From: a virus
Direction: 5' to 3' (one strand)
Length of the DNA stretch: 30,630 nucleotides
IMG/VR virus record: IMGVR_UViG_3300017748_000062
Coordinates: 1-30,630 of that record
A program made the translations under genes and the position numbers. Of the stretch, positions 16,621 to 23,370 are shown one piece after another. Position 1 is the first letter of the stretch; every line of letters starts with the position of its first letter. The notes beneath the pieces were generated by a model. That model was not told the origin of the DNA. It saw only the letters and a list, made by a program, of their open reading frames with translations, and ran no database searches.

Positions 16621-17723
16621 TATCCCAGATACAGGTTACAGGTTTCAGTTGTCTCCTTTAAGTAGTCGCGTGTGCTCCCAAAATACGGTGCGAATATCTT
16701 TTCTCCAAGCAACTTAGCATCCATATGCTTCTTGAAGTTGAAATACGATTCAGCACTTACGTCATGAAAAGCAGCTAGCCTATACACAGACTCCAAACTT
16801 AGGTCTTCGCCAAAAGGTCTTGGTATGTTAATGCCAAGGTTCGTTAGGAACTTAGAGAAATCTACCCACCCCTCGATGATGTTAGGGTTCTGGATCGAGA
16901 AGATACCATCCCCCGCAAAGCCATCTGTAAAGCGGTCTTGGGGAACGGCCTCATCCTGCCATCTAGCGATAGAACGGTAACGAATACGACTCGATGCCCG
17001 TTTAGTATCGTCTAGGATTCTAGAGGCGGCTGACAACATACCTGCCAGACTGTGTACACACCCTGTGAGGTTATCGTAAGTATCTTCCGCTTCTGACAAG
17101 TCATCACCCATAACCTGCTTATGTAGCTCCTTTAAGTTACTATTCATGTCTGTTACATGGGCGCAGGTCACCGCCTTATTCACTTCTAACTCAAGAGTCT
17201 TCTTAGACTTCGCGTATTTAGAAGCGGCTTCGGTGATCGCGAACTCCCAAGCTATCTTGCGACACTCGGCAAAGTAGACCTCCGAAGCCCGCCCCTCTTC
17301 AGGACACGCAGTAGAACGAGGGCCACTATAGGGAGCTGGCTTCATAAGATGCTCCATTATATCTCGTATATAACACTGGCGGCTAGGCACATTACGTAGC
17401 TTAGGCGGTTGGTATAGTTCTTTGGGGACCGATATGTGAGACCCATCGGATGAGATCACCGTAGAGTTCCCACGGAAACTCTCGGCGGCTCGTGTCATAG
17501 CATTCCAACAGGCGTTCGCTCCTCTGTCAGGGAATATCCCCCAAGGGGGAGGGATGAATAATATCACCTCCGATACGATGAATATGGGGCACCACGCTTT
17601 CACGCGCCCCCAAGGATCACTGCTTTTGATGAACAGCATACCGTTCATAGATCGGAAATAACTGGAGCGCATATTACGAGTTGGGTCCAATGCGAATGAA
17701 TCAATTAATGTTTCGTTAGTCAT
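16620..17723 (-). CDS. Unknown protein of the AAA-VWA operon
   Basis: A 367-residue protein that I do not recognise. The N-terminal third is hydrophobic and aromatic (CPIFIVSEVILFIPPPWGIF at about 45-64) but without a clear membrane helix. The middle (about 150-245) is helical and charged, and the C-terminal third contains GINIPRPFGEDLSLESVYRL. It lies 19 bp downstream of the VWA protein gene and is coupled to the next gene by a one-base overlap. The leader is A/C-rich (ACTACAAATACAAATG) without Shine-Dalgarno, like others in this unit. As the neighbour of an AAA+/VWA pair it may be a substrate or cofactor of that complex. This is inference from position only. Confidence 0.7.
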   Translation of the reverse strand: MTNETLIDSFALDPTRNMRSSYFRSMNGMLFIKSSDPWGRVKAWCPIFIVSEVILFIPPPWGIFPDRGANACWNAMTRAAESFRGNSTVISSDGSHISVPKELYQPPKLRNVPSRQCYIRDIMEHLMKPAPYSGPRSTACPEEGRASEVYFAECRKIAWEFAITEAASKYAKSKKTLELEVNKAVTCAHVTDMNSNLKELHKQVMGDDLSEAEDTYDNLTGCVHSLAGMLSAASRILDDTKRASSRIRYRSIARWQDEAVPQDRFTDGFAGDGIFSIQNPNIIEGWVDFSKFLTNLGINIPRPFGEDLSLESVYRLAAFHDVSAESYFNFKKHMDAKLLGEKIFAPYFGSTRDYLKETTETCNLYLG

Positions 17724-17742
17724 TTGTATTTGTAGTTAGTTT

Positions 17743-18996
17743 TTATTGTTGGGCCTTGAGGATTTCGGAGAGGCTAATTACATCGCCGAAAGGGAAGTGG
17801 GATTCACTAAGGCCATAAGTGACCCACAAGGTTGGGGTTGAAGGTTCATGGTCAGGGAAGTCGCCGTAGCCGTCAGTCAAGTAGATGACGACACGGGCGT
17901 CCTCGATGTTATCCTCGACATGCTTGAGAGCGGGGCGGAAGCTTGTGCCACCACCACCCTTGTAGTCGAGGGAGATCGTATCGAACGGAGAATACTCAAC
18001 CGTGTCACAGACTTGGGCATCAGCATCGATGACCACAATCTTCTCAAAGTCGAGTTCATCACACGCTTGTTGAACGACACTCGTAACGCTACCCATGGTC
18101 TTGTCGTCCATAGAACTGGAGGTATCACGGACGAACACCAAGGTGCCGTGCCGCTCATCCTCTATACCAGCTATACATATGTCATGCATGGCGAGGAACT
18201 TACGGTCGGGTCTGGTGCTACCGTCTCCAATACAGAACTCGGTGACATACTTGCTGAGTATATCTTCGAGGCTAAGGGGAGTCTCGTAGAGGTCCTCCAG
18301 CTTTTTCTGGAAGTCCCCACCTAACTCACCACGTAGCTTGGAGGTTTGGATACACGAGCCCAGTAGCTCGCGCCACTTGTCGTTGAGTTCTTTGGAACCC
18401 CCATCGTTGGGGATCTCGAACTCGCCTACACCGCTGCCACCTTTGCCGCCACCGTCGCCGCCATCATTGTCGCCCTCATTGTCGCCGCCCCCGCCCCCGC
18501 CGTCGCCGTCGCCATTGACTTCGACTTCGCCGTCAGGGTTGCCACGAGGGGGTGGTGGCGGTGGTATGTCAGGCATCTCCAGTTTCTTGAAGATAACTTC
18601 AGCCGATAACTCACCCCACTTGTCGACATCGATACAGCCGTCAGGGGGTAGGATTACAGGTATGGCGGCGTCATTGTTGTATGAGGTAATGAACCCATTC
18701 AACTCATAGTCAGCCGCTGCATTAGCTCGGCGGTGGTCAGTCTTGAACTGAATAGCCAACCGTTCTAGGTGTCCCAACAGGGGGTGACATAGCTCGTGGA
18801 TCACGAGCCCCACTGTCTGGGCTTTGGTAAGCCCGTCTACAAAGGACGGGTTATAACGGACCACCGTGCCATTGGTGCATGCCGTGTCGATACGGGTATC
18901 TTCATTCCAAGGCATTGCCACTACGGCAGGACCAAAGAACCCATGATGAACCACTACTTGACGTAGGGCGTAGTTTATTTTCTCTCTCGCGTTCAT
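17743..18996 (-). CDS. VWA protein with metallopeptidase-like N-domain (DUF2201-like)
   Basis: A 417-residue, two-domain protein. The N-domain has a zincin motif VIHELCHPLLGHLER (HELCH at 67-71, further His at 76) and ADYELN (96-100), as in the putative metallopeptidase domain found with DUF2201. A disordered linker of Pro, then Gly/Asp repeats (about 145-190), joins a von Willebrand A-like domain. The metal-ion site is visible as DTSSS at 291-295, GGTSF at 349-353 and TDGYGD at 374-379. VWA proteins of this kind work with MoxR-family AAA+ ATPases in remodelling complexes, and one is encoded just upstream on the same strand. The start context is A/C-rich (ACTAACGCAAAATG) without Shine-Dalgarno. 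Whether the peptidase centre is active is unknown. Confidence 0.85.
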   Translation of the reverse strand: MNAREKINYALRQVVVHHGFFGPAVVAMPWNEDTRIDTACTNGTVVRYNPSFVDGLTKAQTVGLVIHELCHPLLGHLERLAIQFKTDHRRANAAADYELNGFITSYNNDAAIPVILPPDGCIDVDKWGELSAEVIFKKLEMPDIPPPPPPRGNPDGEVEVNGDGDGGGGGGDNEGDNDGGDGGGKGGSGVGEFEIPNDGGSKELNDKWRELLGSCIQTSKLRGELGGDFQKKLEDLYETPLSLEDILSKYVTEFCIGDGSTRPDRKFLAMHDICIAGIEDERHGTLVFVRDTSSSMDDKTMGSVTSVVQQACDELDFEKIVVIDADAQVCDTVEYSPFDTISLDYKGGGGTSFRPALKHVEDNIEDARVVIYLTDGYGDFPDHEPSTPTLWVTYGLSESHFPFGDVISLSEILKAQQ

Positions 18997-19225
18997 TTTG
19001 CGTTAGTTTTAGTATTTGTGTTTGGGTGGACATGACATCCACAGGAACGTTGTTAGCCTCCTCCGATATGAGGTAGTAGCCCATCATTGATGTAGTGTAG
19101 TGATCAGGAGCATAAGCTCGCAGCCAGCGCACTAGATTGACGACATCTACATCCCACCCCGCCCTAAGAATAGAGGGCGGGTTTGCAGGGGGCTTGGCTA
19201 GCTTAGTCAACGATGAATTCTCCAT
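18902..19225 (-). CDS. Small protein between AAA+ and VWA genes
   Basis: A 107-codon frame that fills the 206 bp between the AAA+ and VWA genes. It starts at an ATG overlapping the 3' end of the AAA+ gene by 23 bp and runs 95 bp into the VWA gene. The first 80 residues (VDVVNLVRWLRAYAPDHY, then TTSMMGYYLISEEANNVPVD) look like real protein, while the Ser-rich tail within the VWA gene does not. The long overlap is unusual for this compact block, so it could be a short gene with an atypical end or a chance frame. I do not recognise a family. Confidence 0.45.
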   Translation of the reverse strand: MENSSLTKLAKPPANPPSILRAGWDVDVVNLVRWLRAYAPDHYTTSMMGYYLISEEANNVPVDVMSTQTQILKLTQNERERENKLRPTSSSGSSWVLWSCRSGNALE

Positions 19226-20285
19226 AGTGTGCAAGCCATGAGAGCATAGTCTCAGTCCGATGCAAGTCTGATCTACGTCTACGTAGCCCATTACCTACAA
19301 ACATCTGCATCATAGCAGGTTCCTTGCGGGACTTCCAGTCTGGGTCGTTAGGGGTGGATAAACGCTGGGCAAGCGTTAGGATGTTCTTGATGTTCTCCTT
19401 GGTAGCTAGTGTGATGAGGCGACAGGCCACCAACCATTGCAGGTTGGGTTCCCTCGGTATGTCACAGGTGCGACACTCGTCGACCATTCTACCTACGTCA
19501 CCCACCTTGCTGGCGAGCTTGATGAACTCAGCGAACATGGAACCGTATTTAGGACCCACGCAAGACTGTGCATGTTGCAGGAACAGGGGATCAGATGTAG
19601 CCTCGACTGCTGAGTCGTAGCTGGCCACAAGCTCATCGAGACGGCTGAATGACCTGAAGGTCGGCAGGTTCTCCTCACCAGACCAGTCTTCTATCTTGAA
19701 GTTATAAGGCGCGTCAGAGTTAGCGTTGATGAACGCCAACACTTCTGGAGACTTACCCTCCCGCTCAAGGTGAGACTGGAAGCTCACGATGTCAGGGCGC
19801 ACCTCATAGATAGCGAAGCGGTCGACTAACGCCGCCAGCATACGCTGACAACCTGTCTTCTGATCCAGCTTGTTACTGGCAGCGCACACAATAGTGCCTT
19901 CAGGAAACTTCATCTTGCCGACACGACGGTCGAGCATGGCCTGCATGAGGGCCTTGAAGGTCGAGGTCTGGGCCTGACCGATCTCATCAAAGCATATGAC
20001 GTTACGCTTAGTAGGATGGAAGTCCCAGTCTTCATCTGGAAACCACTCCATGATACCTGTCTCACGGTTCGGGATCGGGAAACCCCTTACATCGTTGAAG
20101 GTCTTGTATGCGGCGCGGAAGTCGATGAAGTGGAAGCCGTTATCGTCGGCGAACTTCTTGACCATGAAGGACTTCGCGAGGCCATACCAGCCCAAGAACA
20201 GGGGCGGCTTTCTGTTGCCAGCTTTCGCTGAACGCTCAAGGACGGGCACGATGTCAGATGACGTAATGGTAGTATGATTAGACAT
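19203..20285 (-). CDS. MoxR-like AAA+ ATPase
   Basis: A 360-residue AAA+ ATPase. The P-loop is atypical: GWYGLAKS at 32-39, where the usual GxxGxGKS has Ala at the last Gly position. Walker B is VICFDE (96-101), sensor 1 is AASN (135-138), and LVDRF near 153-157 fits the conserved arginine of MoxR-type proteins. RGFPIPNRETG (about 67-77) matches the substrate-loop region. The enzyme probably uses ATP to remodel targets delivered by the VWA protein encoded downstream. The start is preceded by an A/C-rich leader (AACAAAAACAAAAACC) and TATTATATT, with no Shine-Dalgarno. The altered P-loop raises the question whether it hydrolyses ATP normally. Confidence 0.85.
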   Translation of the reverse strand: MSNHTTITSSDIVPVLERSAKAGNRKPPLFLGWYGLAKSFMVKKFADDNGFHFIDFRAAYKTFNDVRGFPIPNRETGIMEWFPDEDWDFHPTKRNVICFDEIGQAQTSTFKALMQAMLDRRVGKMKFPEGTIVCAASNKLDQKTGCQRMLAALVDRFAIYEVRPDIVSFQSHLEREGKSPEVLAFINANSDAPYNFKIEDWSGEENLPTFRSFSRLDELVASYDSAVEATSDPLFLQHAQSCVGPKYGSMFAEFIKLASKVGDVGRMVDECRTCDIPREPNLQWLVACRLITLATKENIKNILTLAQRLSTPNDPDWKSRKEPAMMQMFVGNGLRRRRSDLHRTETMLSWLAHYGEFIVD

Positions 20286-20352
20286 AATATAATATTTGTT
20301 TGGTTTTTGTTTTTGTTCGCGTGATCGACGGATGCGCGGCCCCCGTTAGTAT

Positions 20353-21177
20353 TTAGATTAGAGAAGATGCGATGGCACTAGCCTTGGCTCTCACATCTTG
20401 AGCGATGATCTCACTCGACTTGATCGAGTCAGCATCGTAACCGTCGAGCATACGCTTGGCGTCTTCGATGGCGTTGAGCAGGTCGGGGTCGTCACCGACT
20501 AGCATATCAGGGATAAGCTCACACAGATCAATGACATTCGTCACGTTGGTTGTGTAAAACTTACCCGCCGACTCACCACCTACGCTGGCACACTTGTCAG
20601 CAAGGTGGGTAAGCTTGTCGATGAGACGAGTGCGGAGTTCCTTACCCGCCTCTTTGATACGCTCATCGAGCACGGCGTTCATCTCATCCTGTAGGTATGA
20701 GGGTAACCTACCGTTGTCGGGCATAGGCATGAACTCGACCTTCATGGCGAAGCGGCTACGGATCGAAGAGGCAGACGGATACTTCGCGGGGTCGAAGTCC
20801 CCGTTGAGCCGCTGACGGGCGTCATCGAGGATTACCTCCCACTTGACGACGAAGTCCTCTACTGCCAGCTCCCACTTCTTCTTGACGCGGGCTAGTGCAT
20901 CTTGATAAGTGGTGATGCGAGCGGTGGGTAAGAGCCGCATACCTCGCCGCTGATACGAGAGAGTGTTCTCGTGGTAGAGAACACGGGCCTCCGATTCAAG
21001 GCTCTTGATCTCACTGAGCCAGCTCGACTCGACGAGGTCGGTGCGGGCTCTGTGCATACGGGCGTCACTCTGTGACGCGGCGGCATACATGGATACCGCC
21101 GCCTTGTTCTGCTTGGTCGGCGCGAACTTCTCAAAGGAGAGGTCCGTAAGGATGCCGATGTTTATTTTGTCTGACAT
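20353..21177 (-). CDS. DUF3150-like partner of the AAA-VWA module
   Basis: A 274-residue, largely helical protein and the first gene after the promoter at 21241-21269. The central part (YHENTLSYQRRGMRLLPTAR, then YQDALARVKKKWELAVEDFV and a W.VIL segment) resembles DUF3150, a family I recall next to MoxR/VWA genes in phages and bacteria. The assignment is from memory of the pattern. The C-terminal third has Ala/Asp-rich helices. It is probably the third component of the AAA+/VWA complex, perhaps substrate or adaptor. Its ATG is preceded by a leader of tandem AACCAA-type repeats ending CAAAGACTATG, the same start context as the gene at 23096. A 67-bp gap follows before the AAA+ gene. Confidence 0.7.
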   Translation of the reverse strand: MSDKINIGILTDLSFEKFAPTKQNKAAVSMYAAASQSDARMHRARTDLVESSWLSEIKSLESEARVLYHENTLSYQRRGMRLLPTARITTYQDALARVKKKWELAVEDFVVKWEVILDDARQRLNGDFDPAKYPSASSIRSRFAMKVEFMPMPDNGRLPSYLQDEMNAVLDERIKEAGKELRTRLIDKLTHLADKCASVGGESAGKFYTTNVTNVIDLCELIPDMLVGDDPDLLNAIEDAKRMLDGYDADSIKSSEIIAQDVRAKASAIASSLI

Positions 21178-21185
21178 AGTCTTTG

Positions 21186-21211
21186 TTTTGGTTTTGGTTT
21201 TGGTTTTGGTT
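21186..21211 (-). repeat. Tandem CCAAAA leader upstream of an SD-less start
   Basis: On the plus strand this is four TTTTGG units. In the mRNA it reads CCAAAA repeated four times, 8 nt before the ATG at 21177. Related CAA-rich leaders precede the genes at 17723, 18996, 20285 and 23096. Such unstructured A/C-rich leaders can promote Shine-Dalgarno-independent ribosome entry. The tandem run may vary in copy number. Confidence 0.7.
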
Positions 21212-21240
21212 AGCGTTGGGCTCTTCCCAACTGTATATAT

Positions 21241-21269
21241 AGTATACTATATTCTGGTGGCTTAATCAA
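21241..21269 (-). promoter_or_regulatory. Duplicated sigma-70 promoter, copy A
   Basis: On the minus strand: TTGATT (21269-21264), 17-bp spacer, TATACT (21246-21241), then about 57 nt of leader to the ATG at 21177. The region aligns over about 75-80 bp with 23152-23180, including CAACGATTTACC immediately upstream of the -35 and ATATATACAGTTG downstream of the -10. Conservation beyond the core boxes suggests a regulator site or a recent duplication. It drives the AAA+/VWA unit. Confidence 0.8.
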
Positions 21270-21283
21270 GGTAAATCGTTGGT

Positions 21284-21508
21284 TTAGAGGCGTTTAAAGG
21301 CATTTAATGCGATTACTCGATTACTTTTAATCTCAGCGCGGGCTCTCACTCGCAACTCCCGTCGACGGTTCTCGGTCTTCATCATGTTGAGCACGATGAG
21401 GTAGAGAGCGACAGGGATCGCAAGGACACACGCGATTAAGAGTAGGACTTCCGGCCCCTTCATTCCTTGAAGGGACTCGCCGATAGTTGCTGCTATTATT
21501 TCGTTCAT
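21284..21508 (-). CDS. Small single-pass membrane protein
   Basis: A 74-residue protein with one membrane helix at about 21-43 (VLLLIACVLAIPVALYLIVL) followed by a basic tail (NRRRELRVRARAEIKSNR), which predicts a cytoplasmic C-terminus. Size and topology fit small phage inner-membrane proteins such as holins, spanins or superinfection-exclusion factors, but nothing decides between them. It is the last gene of the upstream minus-strand unit. Its start overlaps the previous stop (ATGA) and carries the CTGAACTATG context shared with two neighbours. Its 3' end lies within the duplicated promoter region. Confidence 0.65.
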   Translation of the reverse strand: MNEIIAATIGESLQGMKGPEVLLLIACVLAIPVALYLIVLNMMKTENRRRELRVRARAEIKSNRVIALNAFKRL

Positions 21509-21642
21509 AGTTCAGTGTTGGTGAATTTTACACTGGTGACATCGTCGTCAGTGTTTGTGTGGATGTCTATCTTATTGAAGCAGAGGCTCCGGCCCAACCA
21601 TATGAATAGGTCGAGCTTGAGTCCGTTGATTAGTTCTTTCAT
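21505..21642 (-). CDS. Very small protein, function unknown
   Basis: A 45-residue frame, MKELINGLKLDLFIWLGRSL..., from an ATG at 21642 to a TGA overlapping the next ATG (ATGA at 21508-21505). It is amphipathic in the first 25 residues and Asp/Thr-rich at the end. Support comes from the exact start/stop overlap, the CTGAACTATG start context shared with the genes at 21508 and 21819, and a 15-bp gap to the preceding stop. No family recognised. Confidence 0.5.
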   Translation of the reverse strand: MKELINGLKLDLFIWLGRSLCFNKIDIHTNTDDDVTSVKFTNTEL

Positions 21643-21657
21643 AGTTCAGGTTACAGG

Positions 21658-21819
21658 TTAGTCGTTGCGGTTTTCCCACCAGTCGGAGAACATAAGGTCT
21701 GCCCTCCACATTGGGTTAATGATTGCTAGAGTTAGCAGCGTTACCAAGCTAGCGGCTATAGTGACCACCGCCAACAGCATGAGGTCGGCATTGTGATGTT
21801 TGTTTATTCTTATTTTCAT
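21658..21819 (-). CDS. Very small membrane protein
   Basis: A 53-residue frame with one strong membrane helix at about 12-36 (ADLMLLAVVTIAASLVTLLT) and an acidic/aromatic tail (MFSDWWENRND). Its ATG overlaps the stop of the preceding gene (ATGA at 21819-21816) and has the shared CTGAACTATG context. Together with the 74-residue protein it makes two single-helix membrane proteins in tandem, an arrangement reminiscent of holin/antiholin or spanin pairs. No endolysin is seen nearby, so this remains a guess. Confidence 0.55.
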   Translation of the reverse strand: MKIRINKHHNADLMLLAVVTIAASLVTLLTLAIINPMWRADLMFSDWWENRND

Positions 21820-22121
21820 AGTTCAGGGTTGTAGGATAATACTCTCTCAAGGTAAGGCTTTGGGAAGCTGAAATAGAAGGGCCACCCATAACTTAGGGGA
21901 CGAAAATCACGGAGCGAATGAAGTTGCTCCGGTTTTCGGATACCTTCATGACCGTAAACCTCAATCGCCTTCTCTTCGTCGTGGTGCAGGCTGAAGGCCG
22001 CAGTAAACCAACCTTCGGGGCATACGCGGAGTAGCCCTTCCATGTCTTCAGGAAACATGAAGCCGTAGATCTCGGTATACCCGACATTGCCTAGGTCGTC
22101 AAAGTGTTCAAATCTACTCAT
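21816..22121 (-). CDS. Small protein, function unknown
   Basis: A 101-residue protein starting MSRFEHFDDLGNVGYTEIYG, rich in aromatic residues (SYGWPFYFSFPKPYLERVL near the end), no recognised domain. The ATG at 22121 is preferred because it overlaps the phosphoesterase stop by only 8 bp; an upstream start at 22187 would lie deep in that gene. Its own stop overlaps the next ATG as ATGA. Its place in the chain of overlapping genes is good evidence that it is translated. Confidence 0.6.
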   Translation of the reverse strand: MSRFEHFDDLGNVGYTEIYGFMFPEDMEGLLRVCPEGWFTAAFSLHHDEEKAIEVYGHEGIRKPEQLHSLRDFRPLSYGWPFYFSFPKPYLERVLSYNPEL

Positions 22122-22812
22122 TGGATAATAGGGGCTTGTAGACTGTCTGCCAGTCGAGTTGCTTCTTCGCGGCCTCATCTGTCTCATATATCAGGCACGT
22201 ATCGCACCGCTTGCCGTCAGGGAGAATACCCCTTAGCCCGCCCTGTCCACTACACTCGGGGCAATCTGGGTGGTCCTTCGTGTCGATTATATGTCTGGCA
22301 TATAGCTCAGTGATACGCTTGAGCCACACGGGCTGGTAGCCCACCCACTCAAGGCTGAACAGGTGGTGGAACGGACTGTCGAGGGAATACCACTCGGACT
22401 CCTCCTCACGGTGCGACATGGTATGTAGGTGCCCGTGAATGTTGAGGTCCCCCGCAAACTCTTTCTGAGGTTTATGGGTGAATAGTATATCGAGGCCATC
22501 ATACCTCAGGCTAAACGAGTCGACGACAGCATCGAACCCGCTTTTGAGATACCAGAACACGCTCTTCGTGTCATGGTTGCCGCGCACCAGTATCTTACTG
22601 GCGCACGGGAAGTCGAGGAAGCGCGGCAGCTCAGGCTGGTTCGCGAAGATGACGTCCCCTAAGTGGATGAGGATGTCGTCCTCACCTACGCGGTGCTTCA
22701 ACTTCTTGAGGGTCCGGTCGCCGTGAAAGTCGGGCCTTACACGGCGTTCGACTATGCCTTTGTGGTTGAAGTGGGTGTCAGAGATCACCCATATCTTTGG
22801 TGTAGTTTTCAT
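22114..22812 (-). CDS. Calcineurin-like phosphoesterase with C-terminal zinc-knuckle-like element
   Basis: A 232-residue metallophosphoesterase. The metal-binding motifs are complete: DTH (12-14), GD (52-53), GNHD (78-81), TH (112-113) and GHLH (127-130). The order and spacing fit the single-domain calcineurin-like family, which hydrolyses phosphodiesters or phosphomonoesters. The last 50 residues are unusual: CPECSGQGG (184-192) and CDTC (203-206) form two Cys pairs with a DnaJ-type CxxCxGxG pattern, suggesting a zinc-binding add-on. Substrate is unknown; nucleic acid ends, cyclic nucleotides or signalling nucleotides are possible. The stop is TAG, one of several in the window. It overlaps both neighbours by 1 and 8 bp. 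Confidence 0.85.
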   Translation of the reverse strand: MKTTPKIWVISDTHFNHKGIVERRVRPDFHGDRTLKKLKHRVGEDDILIHLGDVIFANQPELPRFLDFPCASKILVRGNHDTKSVFWYLKSGFDAVVDSFSLRYDGLDILFTHKPQKEFAGDLNIHGHLHTMSHREEESEWYSLDSPFHHLFSLEWVGYQPVWLKRITELYARHIIDTKDHPDCPECSGQGGLRGILPDGKRCDTCLIYETDEAAKKQLDWQTVYKPLLSNE

Positions 22813-23096
22813 TAGTCTAGGTATTCTACCTCTTCAATTACATGGTGGTTAGTGCCACTTCTCCACGGTTTTTGCTCAGACTTCTCCTCTGAGGAGAGGA
22901 GAGCTCCAAAATCATCTAAAGGAACCCACCGATCATAATCGTAAGGGTCTCCGTAATCCTCCACTTCCTTATATGCTCTGTGATATTCTTCATCGTAGAA
23001 CTCTTCGAGCTTTTCGCGGTCTGAAGAGACCGCTACGGTTTTAACGTATTCACCACACTGATAAATGTGATGATTTAATTGGTATATGGTTTTCAT
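22812..23096 (-). CDS. Small acidic protein, first gene of its unit
   Basis: A 94-residue acidic protein beginning MKTIYQLNHHIYQCGEYVKT, with an Asp/Glu/Tyr-rich centre (EEFYDEEYHRAYKEVEDYGD). No family recognised. The ATG at 23096 is chosen over an upstream start at 23180 because the promoter (23152-23180) lies between them. The start context CAAAGACTATG matches that of the gene at 21177. The stop overlaps the phosphoesterase ATG by one base. Small acidic proteins at the head of early units are often host-takeover or anti-defence factors, but nothing shows this here. Confidence 0.65.
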   Translation of the reverse strand: MKTIYQLNHHIYQCGEYVKTVAVSSDREKLEEFYDEEYHRAYKEVEDYGDPYDYDRWVPLDDFGALLSSEEKSEQKPWRSGTNHHVIEEVEYLD

Positions 23097-23151
23097 AGTC
23101 TTTGTCTTTGGTTGTTGGGGTTGGCCTTGTGCCCTCCTCAACTGTATATAT

Positions 23152-23180
23152 AGTATACTACATTTTGGCACCTTAATCAA
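23152..23180 (-). promoter_or_regulatory. Duplicated sigma-70 promoter, copy B
   Basis: On the minus strand: TTGATT (23180-23175), 17-bp spacer, TATACT (23157-23152), and the same flanks as copy A (CAACGATTTACC upstream, ATATATACAGTTG downstream). The leader is about 49 nt and A/C-rich toward the ATG at 23096. It lies divergent to the plus-strand promoter near 23261; the 80 bp between them hold no gene. Confidence 0.8.
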
Positions 23181-23260
23181 GGTAAATCGTTGATTAAGAG
23201 GGCTTTAAGAGCATTTTATTGTGTATAGGGGCACGGTTTTTGCTGGGTCGCGGGTTGCAG

Positions 23261-23266
23261 TATAAT
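23261..23266 (+). promoter_or_regulatory. Candidate -10 box (TATAAT) of the stand-alone gene
   Basis: Perfect TATAAT preceded by GCAG; the -35 position (TTTTGC at 23238) is weak. The predicted leader is about 98 nt, unlike the leaderless pattern elsewhere. It contains GGGAAAC (23294-23300), GGGATAC (23308-23314) and GGGAAAC (23321-23327) at 13-14-bp spacing, which look like regulator sites. It also has a palindrome GGTGGGTCCACC near 23330-23341. Confidence 0.5.
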
Positions 23267-23370
23267 GTTGATAGGAAACCCGAAAAAGGGTGCGGGAAAC
23301 AGGATACGGGATACGGTGAAGGGAAACACGGTGGGTCCACCGCTTTGCCTTTCCTCCTATTTAGGGTGCT

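Noticed and set aside
17848-18709. Plus-strand frames of 158 and 123 codons opposite the VWA gene
   Set aside because: The minus strand shows MIDAS and HELCH motifs; the plus frames are Pro/Ser-rich complements of the Gly/Asp linker and its surroundings.
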